Assembly: GCF_000285835.1 (NCBI RefSeq)
Contig: NZ_HE978600.1
Span: 390,542 to 454,541, forward strand
Direction: 5' to 3'
DNA length: 64,000 nucleotides
From: Brevibacterium senegalense
GTDB taxonomy: Bacteria; Actinomycetota; Actinomycetes; Actinomycetales; Brevibacteriaceae
The position numbers and the translations under genes are program-made. The notes under the pieces are model-generated. The model saw nothing but the letters and a program-made list of their open reading frames with translations, was not told where the DNA came from and did no database searches. Below, in pieces: positions 1 to 8,270 of this stretch (its first letter is position 1; each line of letters opens with the position of its first letter).

Positions 1-285
1 GGCCATACGCATCAGTCGGGCTGTCTGGTCCCGGCCGATGTCCCATCCGGCTCGGTGCATCGCGTGCCACATCTTCCGCACCCCGTAGACACCGTAGTTC
101 GCGGCGTGGATCCGTTTGACCTCCTCGACGAGGAGACCATCGCGGAGGGTGCGGGATGCGGGCGTCCGGGACTTCGCTGCCCGGTAGCCACGGGAGGTGA
201 TGAACCCACGTGCCGTCGCGCCCAGGACGCGACAGATGAACTCGACCCCGAAACGACCCCGGAACGTGTCGATGAACCGGATCAT
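1..285 (-). CDS. IS3-family transposase OrfB, N-terminal part
   Basis: Starts at the ATG at 285 and runs off the left edge after 95 codons. It begins MIRFIDTFRGRFGVEFIC and contains the segment YGVYGVRKMWHAMHRAG, typical of the region before the DDE integrase core of IS3 OrfB proteins. The ATG overlaps the stop of orfA as ATGA. IS3 elements usually make the active transposase as an OrfAB fusion by -1 frameshifting in this overlap. The catalytic residues lie outside the window, so activity cannot be judged. Confidence 0.85.
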   Translation of the reverse strand, partial: MIRFIDTFRGRFGVEFICRVLGATARGFITSRGYRAAKSRTPASRTLRDGLLVEEVKRIHAANYGVYGVRKMWHAMHRAGWDIGRDQTARLMRMA

Positions 286-599
286 TTCGTCGTGGGACGG
301 TCGAGTTCCGCGGCGAAAAACGCTGACGCGGTCTTAAGGATCTCGTTCGCGCGTTTGAGCTCCTTGACCTCGCGGCGCAACCGCTTGAGTTCCTCGAGGT
401 CCGCACTCGTAGGACCTTCTTCGACACCAGCGTCACGGCGAGCTTGTCTCGACCATCCCCGCAACGTGTGCGGGGAGATCCCGAGCTTCTCGCCAGTCGC
501 AGTGGCAGCGCCCCAGACCGAGGTCTCTTCGACCCTGCGGTGGTCGTCCATCATTCGTAGTGCCCGCTCCTTGAACTGCGGGCTGTACGTGTTGGCCAT
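282..599 (-). CDS. IS3-family transposase OrfA
   Basis: A 105-residue protein, the usual size for IS3 OrfA. The N-terminal half is a helix-turn-helix (FKERALRMMDDHR and GISPHTLRGWSRQAR) that binds the terminal repeats. The C-terminal half is a leucine-zipper-like helix (LEELKRLRREVKELKRANE) for oligomerization. The start at 599 has a strong AGGAGG ribosome-binding site eight bases upstream. The stop overlaps the OrfB start. Confidence 0.9.
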   Translation of the reverse strand: MANTYSPQFKERALRMMDDHRRVEETSVWGAATATGEKLGISPHTLRGWSRQARRDAGVEEGPTSADLEELKRLRREVKELKRANEILKTASAFFAAELDRPTTK

Positions 600-649
600 A
601 TTCCAATCCTCCTAGATCAAGCGGATCGGAACGAAACCCAGGACGGTTC

Positions 650-1759
650 ATGATCGAACGGCCCCGCGACAAACAGGGTGACCGCGACGAGTACTTCACT
701 TGCTCCGGATGCCGCAGGAAGAACGGCTGCACCCGGTCTGCCATCATCATCGACCGCATCGAAGACCGGATCGAATCCACCTACAACACCAACGGTTTCA
801 CGGCCGCCGAGGCCGATCGTGTCCGCGAAGTCCTCGGCACCGTCTTCGATCAGCTCGAAGTCACCACCGACGACGAACGCTCACTCCTCCTCACGCAGAA
901 GGAGAAGCTCGACGCCGAGCGACTCAAACTCGTCCAAGCTCACTACGCCGACGCCATCCCGCTCGACCTCCGCAAATCCGAACAAGACCGCATCCGCACC
1001 AACCTCGACGCCATCGAACACCGGCTGGAGAACCTCGCCACCAGCCCCGAGGACGCCCGCGAAGGCCTCGACCAGCTCGCCGACATCCTCACCGACCTCG
1101 GCGACGTCTACGCCCGATGCGAACCTGCTGAACGCCGCATCCTCAACCGAGCCCTCTTTGACAAGATCATCCTCGACGACGAAGACCACGTTGACTACGT
1201 GCCCACGGATGCCGTCAGCGTGACGATTGCCCAGGCCAGGGCCATACAGCCGCCCGACCTGGGGACGAAAAAGAACTTGCCCCGCCATCAGGCGGGGCAA
1301 GTTTCGAATTTCTCATCTCTGGTGGAGGTAGCGCGACAGTGTTCGAACCTTGCCCCGGCGCTGACGCGGGCCGTGTCGTCGCATCACGCGATTCGGCGTC
1401 GGGACTCGTTGGTTCGCCAGGAGTCTTTGAAGCAGCTACCGCGCCCGGTGACGCGCTTGACGGAAACCATGCTGCTTGAGGCCGAGCGGAGGTATCGGGG
1501 TGGGGAGATCCTGCGGACCATCGCGAAGGATCTGGGGGTGAGTCGTGAACGCCTCTCAAGTCATTTGCGCGAGCGAGGGGTCCGGCTCCGTCGAGAGAAG
1601 CCCACTCCTGCGCTGGTGCTTGAGATGTGCCGCCGTTACGAACAGGGTGAGTCGTTGGCGAGAGTTGGCGCGCGCCTTGGATTCAACCCCAGTTCCGTGC
1701 GTGTCACGCTCCTCGCTGCGGGTGTGAAGCTTCGGGACACTCATGGGCGAGTGCGGTGA
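650..1759 (+). pseudogene. C-terminal half of a large serine recombinase, fused in frame to a helix-turn-helix protein
   Basis: Residues 1 to about 220 closely match the C-terminal half of the intact integrase at 52807-54540. Shared features are the end of the zinc-ribbon (YFTCSGCRRKNGC), a long coiled coil (LTQKEKLDAERLKLVQAHYA) and the segment RRILNRALFDKI. The catalytic N-terminal domain is absent, replaced by the IS3 end at 650, so this part cannot recombine DNA. The frame runs on without a stop through a 12-bp hairpin at 1275-1302. It then enters a different protein of about 140 residues with two HTH-like units (ILRTIAKDLGVSRERLSSHL and SLARVGARLGFNPSSVRVTL), a pattern common beside actinobacterial integrases. 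I infer either a junction left by an old integration or a gene fusion. The ATG at 650 is created at the IS junction and has no clear ribosome-binding site. The HTH part might be expressed from an internal start. Confidence 0.7.
1275..1302 (+). terminator. 12-bp stem-loop in the recombinase remnant
   Basis: ACTTGCCCCGCC, loop ATCA, GGCGGGGCAAGT: a perfect 12-bp stem followed by TTCGAATTT. It lies inside the open frame at the point where the recombinase homology ends. A near-identical stem sits at the same place in the right-hand integrase (54429-54460). It is terminator-like, but the T tract is short. Confidence 0.6.
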
Positions 1760-1782
1760 GTCTCGGCGCCCCTGTCGGGGTG

Positions 1783-2556
1783 TTACTCGATAGCCCCGAG
1801 TATTGCTGCGACTCGGGGTGGCAGCAGAGGCTTCGTACCAGTGGTGTTTACAAGCGTGGCGAGGTTGCGCCAGGCATGGGCTCGAATCTGAGCGGTGGTG
1901 ACTCCGCGCTGCTTGGCGAGAGCTGCTTCGACGTCGCGGACGTTGCCCGGTTGATGCGGGCGGGCTCCGCTGCGGTTCCCATCGGGGTGGTCTGTTTCCA
2001 GGAGGAGACGGTCCGTGGGGATGAGGTCGATGGCGTCGCTTCGGCGCAGGGTGGCGGTGTTGATCGAGAAGTAGGCTCCGAGTTCAACTGCGCGCCTTGT
2101 GGTGGCTCGGTCGCCGAGCCACCAGTGCAGGATCGCGCCGGTGATCGGAGTGTGTTCGAGATGTTCCACGACTTCGTTGGTTGCCCGGTAGCTGTGGATC
2201 GACGTGAGCCGGGGCTTCGCTTGGAGTTGCGTGAGCAGCGCGGTCAACACCTCGTGTTGTTTGGCGAGGCGGGATGGGACTTTTGCGTCGAGTCCAATTT
2301 CGCCGACGTAGGGGGTGCGGGCGATGAGACGCTCGAACTCTTCGGGGTCGTAGCCGTCGAGTGCGGTCTTCACTCCTGGGTGAACGCCGACGCCCCAGAT
2401 CGCGAGCAGGTCGCGGTGCTGGCGATCGAGGGCGAGACGCGACTCGGCGAGGCTGCGGCTTGCCGCGAAGATCACGGCTCGGAGGTTCAGCAGGTCCCGA
2501 GGGGTGATCGTCGGGTCGATGTGGGCGTGGAGGTCAACGGCCGGGAAGTTGGTCAT
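1783..2556 (-). CDS. qatD: QatD, TatD-like metal-dependent nuclease of the Qat defense system
   Basis: A 257-residue TatD-family hydrolase. The metal-site pattern is present in order: HAH near the N-terminus (VDLHAHIDP), Glu in YVGEIGLDAK, His in SIHSYRA, His in ILHWWLGD, and Asp in LLLETDHPDGNR. TatD proteins are metal-dependent DNases. As the last gene of a KAP ATPase / QatB / QueC-like / TatD operon this is QatD of the Qat anti-phage system. The start overlaps the qatC stop as ATGA, indicating translational coupling. Its biochemical target in defense is not evident from sequence. Confidence 0.9.
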   Translation of the reverse strand: MTNFPAVDLHAHIDPTITPRDLLNLRAVIFAASRSLAESRLALDRQHRDLLAIWGVGVHPGVKTALDGYDPEEFERLIARTPYVGEIGLDAKVPSRLAKQHEVLTALLTQLQAKPRLTSIHSYRATNEVVEHLEHTPITGAILHWWLGDRATTRRAVELGAYFSINTATLRRSDAIDLIPTDRLLLETDHPDGNRSGARPHQPGNVRDVEAALAKQRGVTTAQIRAHAWRNLATLVNTTGTKPLLPPRVAAILGAIE

Positions 2557-3839
2557 GTCAGCGTTTCCAGCTCGCGTGCGCCGCGGACGCAGAGGTCACG
2601 GGCGTCGGATGCGGAGTACCCGTCAGGCAGGCGCATCGCTGCGATGTCGCTGACCCGGATTCCGCGGGCCACGAATCCGCGGATGCTGGGAAGGATCGAC
2701 GCCTTTTCGAGTTGAGATCTCGCGGCCTCGCTGGGAGGGGTGTCGATCACGTAGGTGCTTCGGTCGGTGAGTTCCGCGGCCGCAAACGATGCCCGGCGCA
2801 CCAGGCACCCGAAGCACGTTCCGCAATGATCGGTCGCTGTCACGCCGAGCCATCGTCGGTTGGTGAACGCGCACGAGTTGGTCGCGCTGAGCAGGTCCGA
2901 GGCCGTGCCATCGCCGACCTGGTCCGCCAGCCACCGGAACATCTCGCCCTTCGTCTGCGCCGCGAATGGATTGGACAGGGTCCCCCATGCGCCAGCGGCG
3001 GAGACGAGTCTGGACAGTTCGGTGAGGAACCACGGGTGGGTGGTGCGGGTGGAGAGACTGCCGAGCTGGTCAGGGCCCAGGGGTGGGTTCAGTGACGCGA
3101 ACCCGTTCTCGGGGATCCAGAGCTCCACCTCGTTGACCGAGGCGAGGGCGAGGCCGAGCGCGAGGAACAGGAACGATCGGGTTCGCGTGGTGTTCTCGTT
3201 CTTGAACCGGTGTCCTCCGGGTTGTGTCTGGCGTCGGGTGAAGCGGATCTGCGCGTGCTGCTGCGTGCTGCCATTGGGGCAGAGGTCTCGGATGCGTTCG
3301 GCGACGTCCTGCTGGATGGGTGAGATCGATGTCGCCCCGACGTGAGAGACAAGCAGATGCGGTTCGGGCTGGGTGCGTGCGAGGAATGCACCGGTGGCGG
3401 AGTCGGCGCCGCCGCTCATGAGCACCACCCGCTGCACGTCGGGATACCCGTTGGGCGCGATGTCCTCACGAGGGATGCGTGCTGCACGGAAGGTGAGCGT
3501 CCATCGGTCACCCGACAAGAAGTCGAGGAGCTGCTGCAGCTGGTCCGTGATGGCGTTCCAGGGTGCCGTGTCGTGGACGGGGACGCTCAGAGCGATGTGG
3601 CGTTGGGTCCAGTTGACGCGGCCGGCCCGGCGCGGAACGGAGCGGTCTGCGGCGTAGACCATCGCAGCTAGGCGGAACAGTTCGATGTTCTCGCGTCGCA
3701 CCGGGCCGAGCTTGCCCAGCCGGGGTCCCAGGGAGGTGTTGAAGGTGCCGGCCCCAGCGGTGGGCCAGTAGAACGTGCGATCGGCGGACTCGGGAGTGAG
3801 CGCCGATGGGACTTGGAAACGAAGGTCGAACTGCGCCAT
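2553..3839 (-). CDS. qatC: QatC, QueC-like protein of the Qat defense system
   Basis: A 428-residue protein with the PP-loop ATPase signature of QueC-type enzymes (VVLMSGGADSATGAF, about residue 140) and a cysteine cluster (DHCGTCFGCLVRR) like the zinc site of QueC. True QueC enzymes are about 220-230 residues and make 7-cyano-7-deazaguanine. This protein is nearly twice that, with an extra N-terminal domain, and no other deazaguanine genes are nearby. The neighbours qatB and qatD identify it as QatC. It presumably modifies a nucleobase or protein in an ATP-dependent step, but this is inference. The start at 3839 lies one base after the qatB stop region. Confidence 0.9.
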   Translation of the reverse strand: MAQFDLRFQVPSALTPESADRTFYWPTAGAGTFNTSLGPRLGKLGPVRRENIELFRLAAMVYAADRSVPRRAGRVNWTQRHIALSVPVHDTAPWNAITDQLQQLLDFLSGDRWTLTFRAARIPREDIAPNGYPDVQRVVLMSGGADSATGAFLARTQPEPHLLVSHVGATSISPIQQDVAERIRDLCPNGSTQQHAQIRFTRRQTQPGGHRFKNENTTRTRSFLFLALGLALASVNEVELWIPENGFASLNPPLGPDQLGSLSTRTTHPWFLTELSRLVSAAGAWGTLSNPFAAQTKGEMFRWLADQVGDGTASDLLSATNSCAFTNRRWLGVTATDHCGTCFGCLVRRASFAAAELTDRSTYVIDTPPSEAARSQLEKASILPSIRGFVARGIRVSDIAAMRLPDGYSASDARDLCVRGARELETLT

Positions 3840-3840
3840 C

Positions 3841-4626
3841 TCAATCTGCCTCGTGGATGGTTCTGAGATATTCGAGTCCGTCTTCGATCGCGCGCGTGAA
3901 CTCCTCGGGGCTGGGCCCGCTGGGCGAGAGGTCCGCGTGCGCGGCGAGCTCTTCCGCGGCCTGACGGATCCCGTCCTCGAACGCCGCGCGTTCGGCTCCT
4001 GACATGTCCTTAGTGTTCAGGCTGGACGCGGTCTCCACGAGGTATGCCTCGGCCAGGATCAGGGCGACCGCTTCCTCGGCGATCTGCCCGAGTGACACGT
4101 CCGTCCCCGTGCTGTCGCTCTCGACGAGCCATTCGGCGAGCCTGCCGACGACCTCCATCTGCTCCGCAGTTTCGATCGTTCCCGCGGGGAGGTCCTCACA
4201 GACTTTCTGTGCGATCTGGTGGGCGACGTCGAAGATATTCGGGTTCGCCCGCAGTGCGTCGTAGTCCAGGCCGAGATCGCGGAGAGTCTGCGCGTCGCCG
4301 CTGCGGTACGCGTAGGCCGCTGCGGCTCCACGGCCGGCGGAACGCGCGGAGGCTGCCGTCGATCGCGTGAGACTCTCGTCGCCCCGGCGGCCGCCCCCAC
4401 CCCTTCCCCCTCCGCCGCGGGAGGAACGGAAGAGCGCGGCCGTGGGCAGCATCCTGCCGGCCGGTGAGCTCGGGGAGGGCTTCAGCGGAGAGAGAAGCGA
4501 GGGCTGGTTACCTGGGGGCGGCGGGGCCTGGCCGTCAGCCCCAGGGAGGCTGGCCAGCCAGTCGTCGAGTCCGTCGCGCAGGTCACCACCGGCGGCGCTG
4601 CCGGAGTAGGAGCCTTTCGTCCCCAT
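3841..4626 (-). CDS. qatB: QatB, defense system protein of unknown activity
   Basis: A 261-residue protein starting MGTKGSYSGS, the short glycine/serine-rich N-terminus seen in QatB proteins. Next comes a low-complexity proline- and glycine-rich linker (residues about 35-85), then an alpha-helical region (AAAYAYRSGDAQTLRDLGLDY onwards). No catalytic motif is visible. The ATG overlaps the qatA stop by one base (TGATG), so translation is probably coupled. Assignment rests on the position between the ATPase and qatC plus the N-terminal signature. Confidence 0.8.
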   Translation of the reverse strand: MGTKGSYSGSAAGGDLRDGLDDWLASLPGADGQAPPPPGNQPSLLSPLKPSPSSPAGRMLPTAALFRSSRGGGGRGGGGRRGDESLTRSTAASARSAGRGAAAAYAYRSGDAQTLRDLGLDYDALRANPNIFDVAHQIAQKVCEDLPAGTIETAEQMEVVGRLAEWLVESDSTGTDVSLGQIAEEAVALILAEAYLVETASSLNTKDMSGAERAAFEDGIRQAAEELAAHADLSPSGPSPEEFTRAIEDGLEYLRTIHEAD

Positions 4627-6632
4627 CAGCGCTTACCACCTTTCGGTGGCGGCGTGGTGAGCGCCTTCTTGATGTTGCCGTCTGGGAGTTGCGCGGCCAA
4701 CGCGTTGATGACGTCCTTCATCCCGGGGATCTCGACCCCGGCGAGGATGACGGCGGTACCGGGCTGCAGATCGGAGGCCGGGAGCCGACGGAACGCGTCA
4801 AGCGCGGCCGGTTGCACGGCGACATGTGCGGTGGCGAGTCTGACGATCCCGGCGACCGCGCCGCGTTGCTCCTGGACTCGGTCTCGTGCGCGCAGCCCCA
4901 GGTGCCGCAGCAGCTGATCGACATCGTCGGTCGTGAGCGCTCGCAGGCTCTCGTCGGTGAGTTGCCGCCTGTCCACCGTGCGGGTCGAGGCCAGCTGCGC
5001 GGCCAGATCGCGGAGATGTTGGGGAAGCTCGGCGCTGACCAGGAGGTCGCCGCGGAAGGATGCCGCCAGGTGCAGGTACGGGCTCAGGTCGAGGTCATGA
5101 AGATCCGGTGGGAGCTTGGCCCACCGAATCATGTCCTCGGCGAAGTGCGGGGCGACCGCGGCTGCTGACGCTGCTTGGGTCGGCGCGTCTTCCGCTTCGG
5201 ATGGTCGCGCATCTTCCGCGGTGTCGTCCGGTTCCGCTCCGGTCACGTCCGCAGCGATCTCGGCGGGTTCATCCGGTGCGTGGTCGGCGAGGTCAGTTGG
5301 CGGAGCGGGGACGGGAGGTTCTTTCGGCCGGTTGGCTTGCGCTTCCAGCGACTCCAGTCGATCTCGAAGCTCACCGGTTCGCAACCATGACAGCACGGAC
5401 TGGAACTGATCCGGCAAGAGGACTTCGAGAACCATGAGCTTGGCGACGACGTCGAAGTCGAGCTCGATGCCCCGCCGCGCAGCGATGGATCGACGGATGT
5501 TCAGGTCGTTGAGGAATCGCTTGATGCGCCGCGGGTTGCCCCGGAGCTTCTCGTAGAGGATCGTGGTGAGCCGACGCGCGAAAGACAGCTCTCGCTGGAC
5601 GTCGAGGTCGTCAGGCGCCTGGAGGTCGTCGAGAGCGCCGGCCATGCGGAGCCGGTGGCATTCGGTGATGACCTTTTCCAGTTGCTCATCGGTGAGACGC
5701 TGGTCAACGCGATTCTGCAGCTGCAGCAAGAGCACATACGACTCGGTGTCGAAGGCACCCAGAGCCGGCAGTGGGACGGTGGTCTGGACGATCTTGTGCA
5801 GATAGAGCTTGGACGGGGGTTCCGCTGGGAGAGCGTCTTCGTCCTCTGGACGTTCCGTGGGCATGCTCGAATCTGGCAGGCGGGTGCGGATCGCATCGGC
5901 GACCCGGTCCTCGTCTGCCGCGATGACGAACGCCATGCCCTCAACGCTCAGGAAGAGACGGATCGCTTCCAGGGTCTCCACGACGGTATCCACCAGGCAC
6001 CGGTCGAGGTCGTCGACCAGCACCGCCACCCGGCGTACGTGAGCCATCTCCTCGGCCCCCAACAGCTCAGCGAACTCGGCCTTGAAACCGGCCAGGCCCC
6101 GCGGCTGGTCGCCGGCGCCAGTCCCCTCGGACGCCGGTTCGCGAATGAGATCCAGCACGTCGCTGACACCTGGGATCTGCAGGGTGAGCGACGACTTGGC
6201 GGCGAGCTTGACCGCCTTGGCCCAGTCGACCCGATCAGAGAGCCTCTTCAGGAGCTTCTTGATCTTCTCGCCCTTGGACTCCTCGACGTCCTTGAGGCGT
6301 TCGGTGAGTTCGGCCGCGATGGCGTCGAGGACCTCACCGATCAGGCTTTCCTTCGCGCCCACGGCAGGGTCGTAACGCCAGGGGTCGGTGCGGACGGTGA
6401 TGATCTTGGCGTTCTCGGGGTCGCTGCGGGAGTCAAGATCGGCCTTGATGAGTTCAAGGACGGTGGTCTTGCCGCTGCCCCACGGGCCGGACAGTCCGAT
6501 CGCCAGCGGATCGAGCGCGTCATCGAGCACGGCGTCGGAGACTGTTTCCGCGATGGCCCGCGCCGCGAGGAAGTCCACTTTCGACGGCTCATCGGACCAG
6601 AGGCGACCGCGAAGGTCCTCGATCGTGGACAT
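4626..6632 (-). CDS. qatA: QatA, KAP-family P-loop ATPase of the Qat defense system
   Basis: A 668-residue KAP NTPase. Walker A is GPWGSGKTT at residues 49-57, and Walker B is VAVLVDDLDRC at about 202-212. A typical KAP insertion follows, then a C-terminal helical part with an acidic/alanine-rich linker (about residues 440-500). Unlike classic membrane KAP proteins it shows no clear transmembrane helices. It is the first gene of a tightly coupled qatABCD operon and probably senses or transduces the phage signal. I chose the ATG at 6632 because GAGGAGG lies just upstream; a GTG three bases earlier is possible. Confidence 0.9.
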   Translation of the reverse strand: MSTIEDLRGRLWSDEPSKVDFLAARAIAETVSDAVLDDALDPLAIGLSGPWGSGKTTVLELIKADLDSRSDPENAKIITVRTDPWRYDPAVGAKESLIGEVLDAIAAELTERLKDVEESKGEKIKKLLKRLSDRVDWAKAVKLAAKSSLTLQIPGVSDVLDLIREPASEGTGAGDQPRGLAGFKAEFAELLGAEEMAHVRRVAVLVDDLDRCLVDTVVETLEAIRLFLSVEGMAFVIAADEDRVADAIRTRLPDSSMPTERPEDEDALPAEPPSKLYLHKIVQTTVPLPALGAFDTESYVLLLQLQNRVDQRLTDEQLEKVITECHRLRMAGALDDLQAPDDLDVQRELSFARRLTTILYEKLRGNPRRIKRFLNDLNIRRSIAARRGIELDFDVVAKLMVLEVLLPDQFQSVLSWLRTGELRDRLESLEAQANRPKEPPVPAPPTDLADHAPDEPAEIAADVTGAEPDDTAEDARPSEAEDAPTQAASAAAVAPHFAEDMIRWAKLPPDLHDLDLSPYLHLAASFRGDLLVSAELPQHLRDLAAQLASTRTVDRRQLTDESLRALTTDDVDQLLRHLGLRARDRVQEQRGAVAGIVRLATAHVAVQPAALDAFRRLPASDLQPGTAVILAGVEIPGMKDVINALAAQLPDGNIKKALTTPPPKGGKR

Positions 6633-6814
6633 CACGCCTCCTCACGTTCAGCTGCGAAGGCGGTTCTGTGAGACCCGCCGCGAGCTCGCCCGCCGTCGGG
6701 GCGGTGCGCGAAGCGCGCACAAGCATCCGACGGCCCAAGTTTTCCGTTCAGGATCTCATGTTTGCCCTCGCATTCGGGGCCGACACGCAGGGAGCCCTCG
6801 GCGGCTGTAGCGGG
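6633..6814. other. gap upstream of qatA, with a GC-rich inverted repeat
   Basis: Non-coding gap between the resolvase-like gene and qatA. It holds a perfect 7-bp stem (GTGCGCG, loop AAG, CGCGCAC) at 6704-6720 with no T tract. The qat promoter would be expected here on the minus strand, but I cannot pick convincing -35/-10 boxes. Alternatively qat is read through from 7623. Confidence 0.4.
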
Positions 6815-7216
6815 TCAGTCCGTGGAGTCGTTGCCGCCGGAGGGGAACGGCCGCCGGGCCTGGGCGTCGAGGTGTGCCTGCTTGACGGCGATCAGGTTCT
6901 CCTCGACGGAGCTCGTCGTGCGGTCGTTGGTGACGTGGATGTCGAGTCCGGCGTCGTGGAGTTGCTGGACGACGGCGACGTGATCGGCGTACTTGGAGCC
7001 GAGCCGACCGAGATCGGTGACGATGAGCCCGGTCACGTCCTCCCGCGCGACGGCATCGAGCATGTGATGCAGGCCGTGGCGGCTGTGCCCGACGTCGGTG
7101 AAGACCTGGGTGACGGTCAGGCCGTGCTCGTCGGCGTAGCGGCGGCAGTCGGCTTCTTGCTGGTCCAGCCAGGTTGGGTTCTCTGCCGCGCTGTACCGGT
7201 AGGTGACGGCCTTCAT
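6815..7216 (-). CDS. small resolvase-like protein with altered catalytic site
   Basis: A 133-residue protein resembling only the catalytic domain of small serine recombinases. Compared with gamma-delta resolvase it keeps the equivalents of Arg8 and Ser10 (YRYS) and Arg45 (SRHGL). The LDRLGR motif has become LGRLGS, so the conserved Asp67 and Arg71 are Gly and Ser. The DNA-binding HTH domain is absent. It may have lost recombinase activity and act as a regulator or accessory protein; this is inference. The start overlaps the upstream membrane-protein stop (ATGA), so the two form one unit. Confidence 0.7.
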   Translation of the reverse strand: MKAVTYRYSAAENPTWLDQQEADCRRYADEHGLTVTQVFTDVGHSRHGLHHMLDAVAREDVTGLIVTDLGRLGSKYADHVAVVQQLHDAGLDIHVTNDRTTSSVEENLIAVKQAHLDAQARRPFPSGGNDSTD

Positions 7217-7623
7217 GATGCACCTCCGGCCATGACCAGAACCTCATCCGGCGTAACACCGGGCAGCTCGGCTTCGCGGCGGGCAGTGCGGCGCTGGACG
7301 TGCTCTCGGTAGCGGACGCGGGCGAGGGCGATGAGGCTCATCGGGCCGAGCCAGAGCATCTTGAGCGCGTTCCATGCGCACAGCAGGACGACCAGGTGGA
7401 GCCAGCCGGGGCCGCCCTGCTCGATGTGGTCGGTCAGGATCTTGACGGCTGCGATGTAGGGGGCGGCGAGCAGCATCGCGGGGACGCCCCATTTGAGTCC
7501 GCGGCGGGTGTAGACGGCATCGCGGATGCGGTTCGTCGGGAAGAGCCGGCGGGCCGGTTCCAGGTTCTGGGCGGTGTTCTCGCTCTGGCGCCAGCGGCGT
7601 CGGACGCGGTCGCTGAGGAACAT
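7213..7623 (-). CDS. ICE membrane protein of unknown function
   Basis: A 136-residue protein with a basic N-terminus (RVRRRWRQSEN). Two hydrophobic stretches (GVPAMLLAAPYIAAVKIL and WLHLVVLLCAWNALKMLWLG) are likely transmembrane helices, followed by a basic cytoplasmic tail. I chose the ATG at 7623 because GGAGG lies eight bases upstream; an ATG seven codons earlier lacks one. No catalytic motif is visible. It is coupled to the resolvase-like gene by an ATGA overlap. Confidence 0.65.
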   Translation of the reverse strand: MFLSDRVRRRWRQSENTAQNLEPARRLFPTNRIRDAVYTRRGLKWGVPAMLLAAPYIAAVKILTDHIEQGGPGWLHLVVLLCAWNALKMLWLGPMSLIALARVRYREHVQRRTARREAELPGVTPDEVLVMAGGAS

Positions 7624-7783
7624 CGGTGGGCCTCCATTCAACACGGTTCGAATGATCGAGAAGCGGCGTGTTGGTGGTGGCCCCGAAGGGGCGATCCCGA
7701 AGGACCCTACAGATGGAATGCCTGCGCTTCACTTCATAGTTTACGCCGGGGCCGGGCGAAGGGGAAGGTCTCGTCGCGGTGCC

Positions 7784-7800
7784 GGGTGCACCTGCGCTGG
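7784..7800 (+). repeat. ICE upstream element, copy 1 (GGGTGCACCTG)
   Basis: GGGTGCACCTGCGCTGG, 30 bases upstream of the DprA-like gene start. Member of a dispersed set that precedes ICE backbone genes. Its core GGTGCACC is an 8-bp palindrome. Confidence 0.6.
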
Positions 7801-7829
7801 TAATGCCTGGTGAGTGGAAGGACCCGGTC

Positions 7830-8222
7830 ATGGTTGCTCTGGCTGACTACACCTCCGATGAGCGGACGGCCCGCGTGATGCTCTCGATGATGATCGAGCC
7901 CGCCGACCGCGCCGTCGGCCGCCTGCTGCGCCGCGAAGGCGCCGTCGAGACCCTCCGGCTCCTCGACGCGGGCGGATCGATGCCCGGCGTCCGGGCTGAG
8001 GAAGGAGCGCTCCTGCACCACACCGCGCAGCAGTTCGCTTCCCGGGGCGGCCTCGGCGATGATCTGGCGGGGCTGCTGGACGGGTCGTATGCGCCGCTGA
8101 TCCCTGGCGATGCGCATTGGCCGGTCTCGGTGGACGCGCTGGGCGATCGTGCCCCGTATGTGCTGTGGGCGCGAGGTGCGACCTCGTTCCTCGCGACCCG
8201 GCGCGATGCGCGGTATTGGTAG
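7830..8222 (+). CDS. N-terminal fragment of a DprA-like DNA-processing protein
   Basis: Starts at the ATG at 7830 with AAGGA upstream and gives 130 residues. The pattern DERTARVMLSMMIEPADRAVGRLL followed by YAPLIPGDAHWPVSVDAL and APYVLWARGATSFL matches the N-terminal region of actinobacterial DprA-type proteins. These load RecA on single-stranded DNA and often occur on conjugative elements. The whole Rossmann-like nucleotide-binding domain is missing: the frame stops at 8222. Just after the stop is a short direct repeat (TATTGAGCCTCG twice, at about 8230 and 8245), which may mark the truncation site. Probably not functional as DprA. Confidence 0.6.
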   Translation: MVALADYTSDERTARVMLSMMIEPADRAVGRLLRREGAVETLRLLDAGGSMPGVRAEEGALLHHTAQQFASRGGLGDDLAGLLDGSYAPLIPGDAHWPVSVDALGDRAPYVLWARGATSFLATRRDARYW

Positions 8223-8270
8223 CGCGCGTTATTGAGCCTCGCGCTATTGAGCCTCGATTTCGTATGCCGT

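Larger units (their letters stand above)
1..650 (-). mobile_element. IS3-family insertion sequence, partial
   Basis: Contains orfA and the beginning of orfB on the minus strand, in the usual overlapping IS3 arrangement; the rest lies left of the window. The likely outer end is at about 650. Read on the minus strand it starts TGAACCGTCCTGGGTTTCG, which looks like an IS3-family terminal repeat beginning with TG. The other end cannot be seen, so the repeat cannot be confirmed as inverted. The insertion cuts off the N-terminal part of the serine recombinase remnant that begins at 650. Confidence 0.75.

Noticed and set aside
1310..1350. Possible left attachment site resembling the tRNA 3' end (GTGGAGGTA and TTCGAACC)
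   Set aside because: The bases do not form a T-arm and acceptor stem, and the similarity to the tRNA end is only scattered, so I do not call attL.
2553..3839. qatC as a true queuosine/deazaguanine biosynthesis gene
   Set aside because: No other deazaguanine genes are nearby, the protein is nearly double the size of QueC, and it sits in a qat operon.
6704..6720. GC-rich hairpin as terminator of the resolvase-like gene
   Set aside because: No T tract on either strand and qatA could be read through it.
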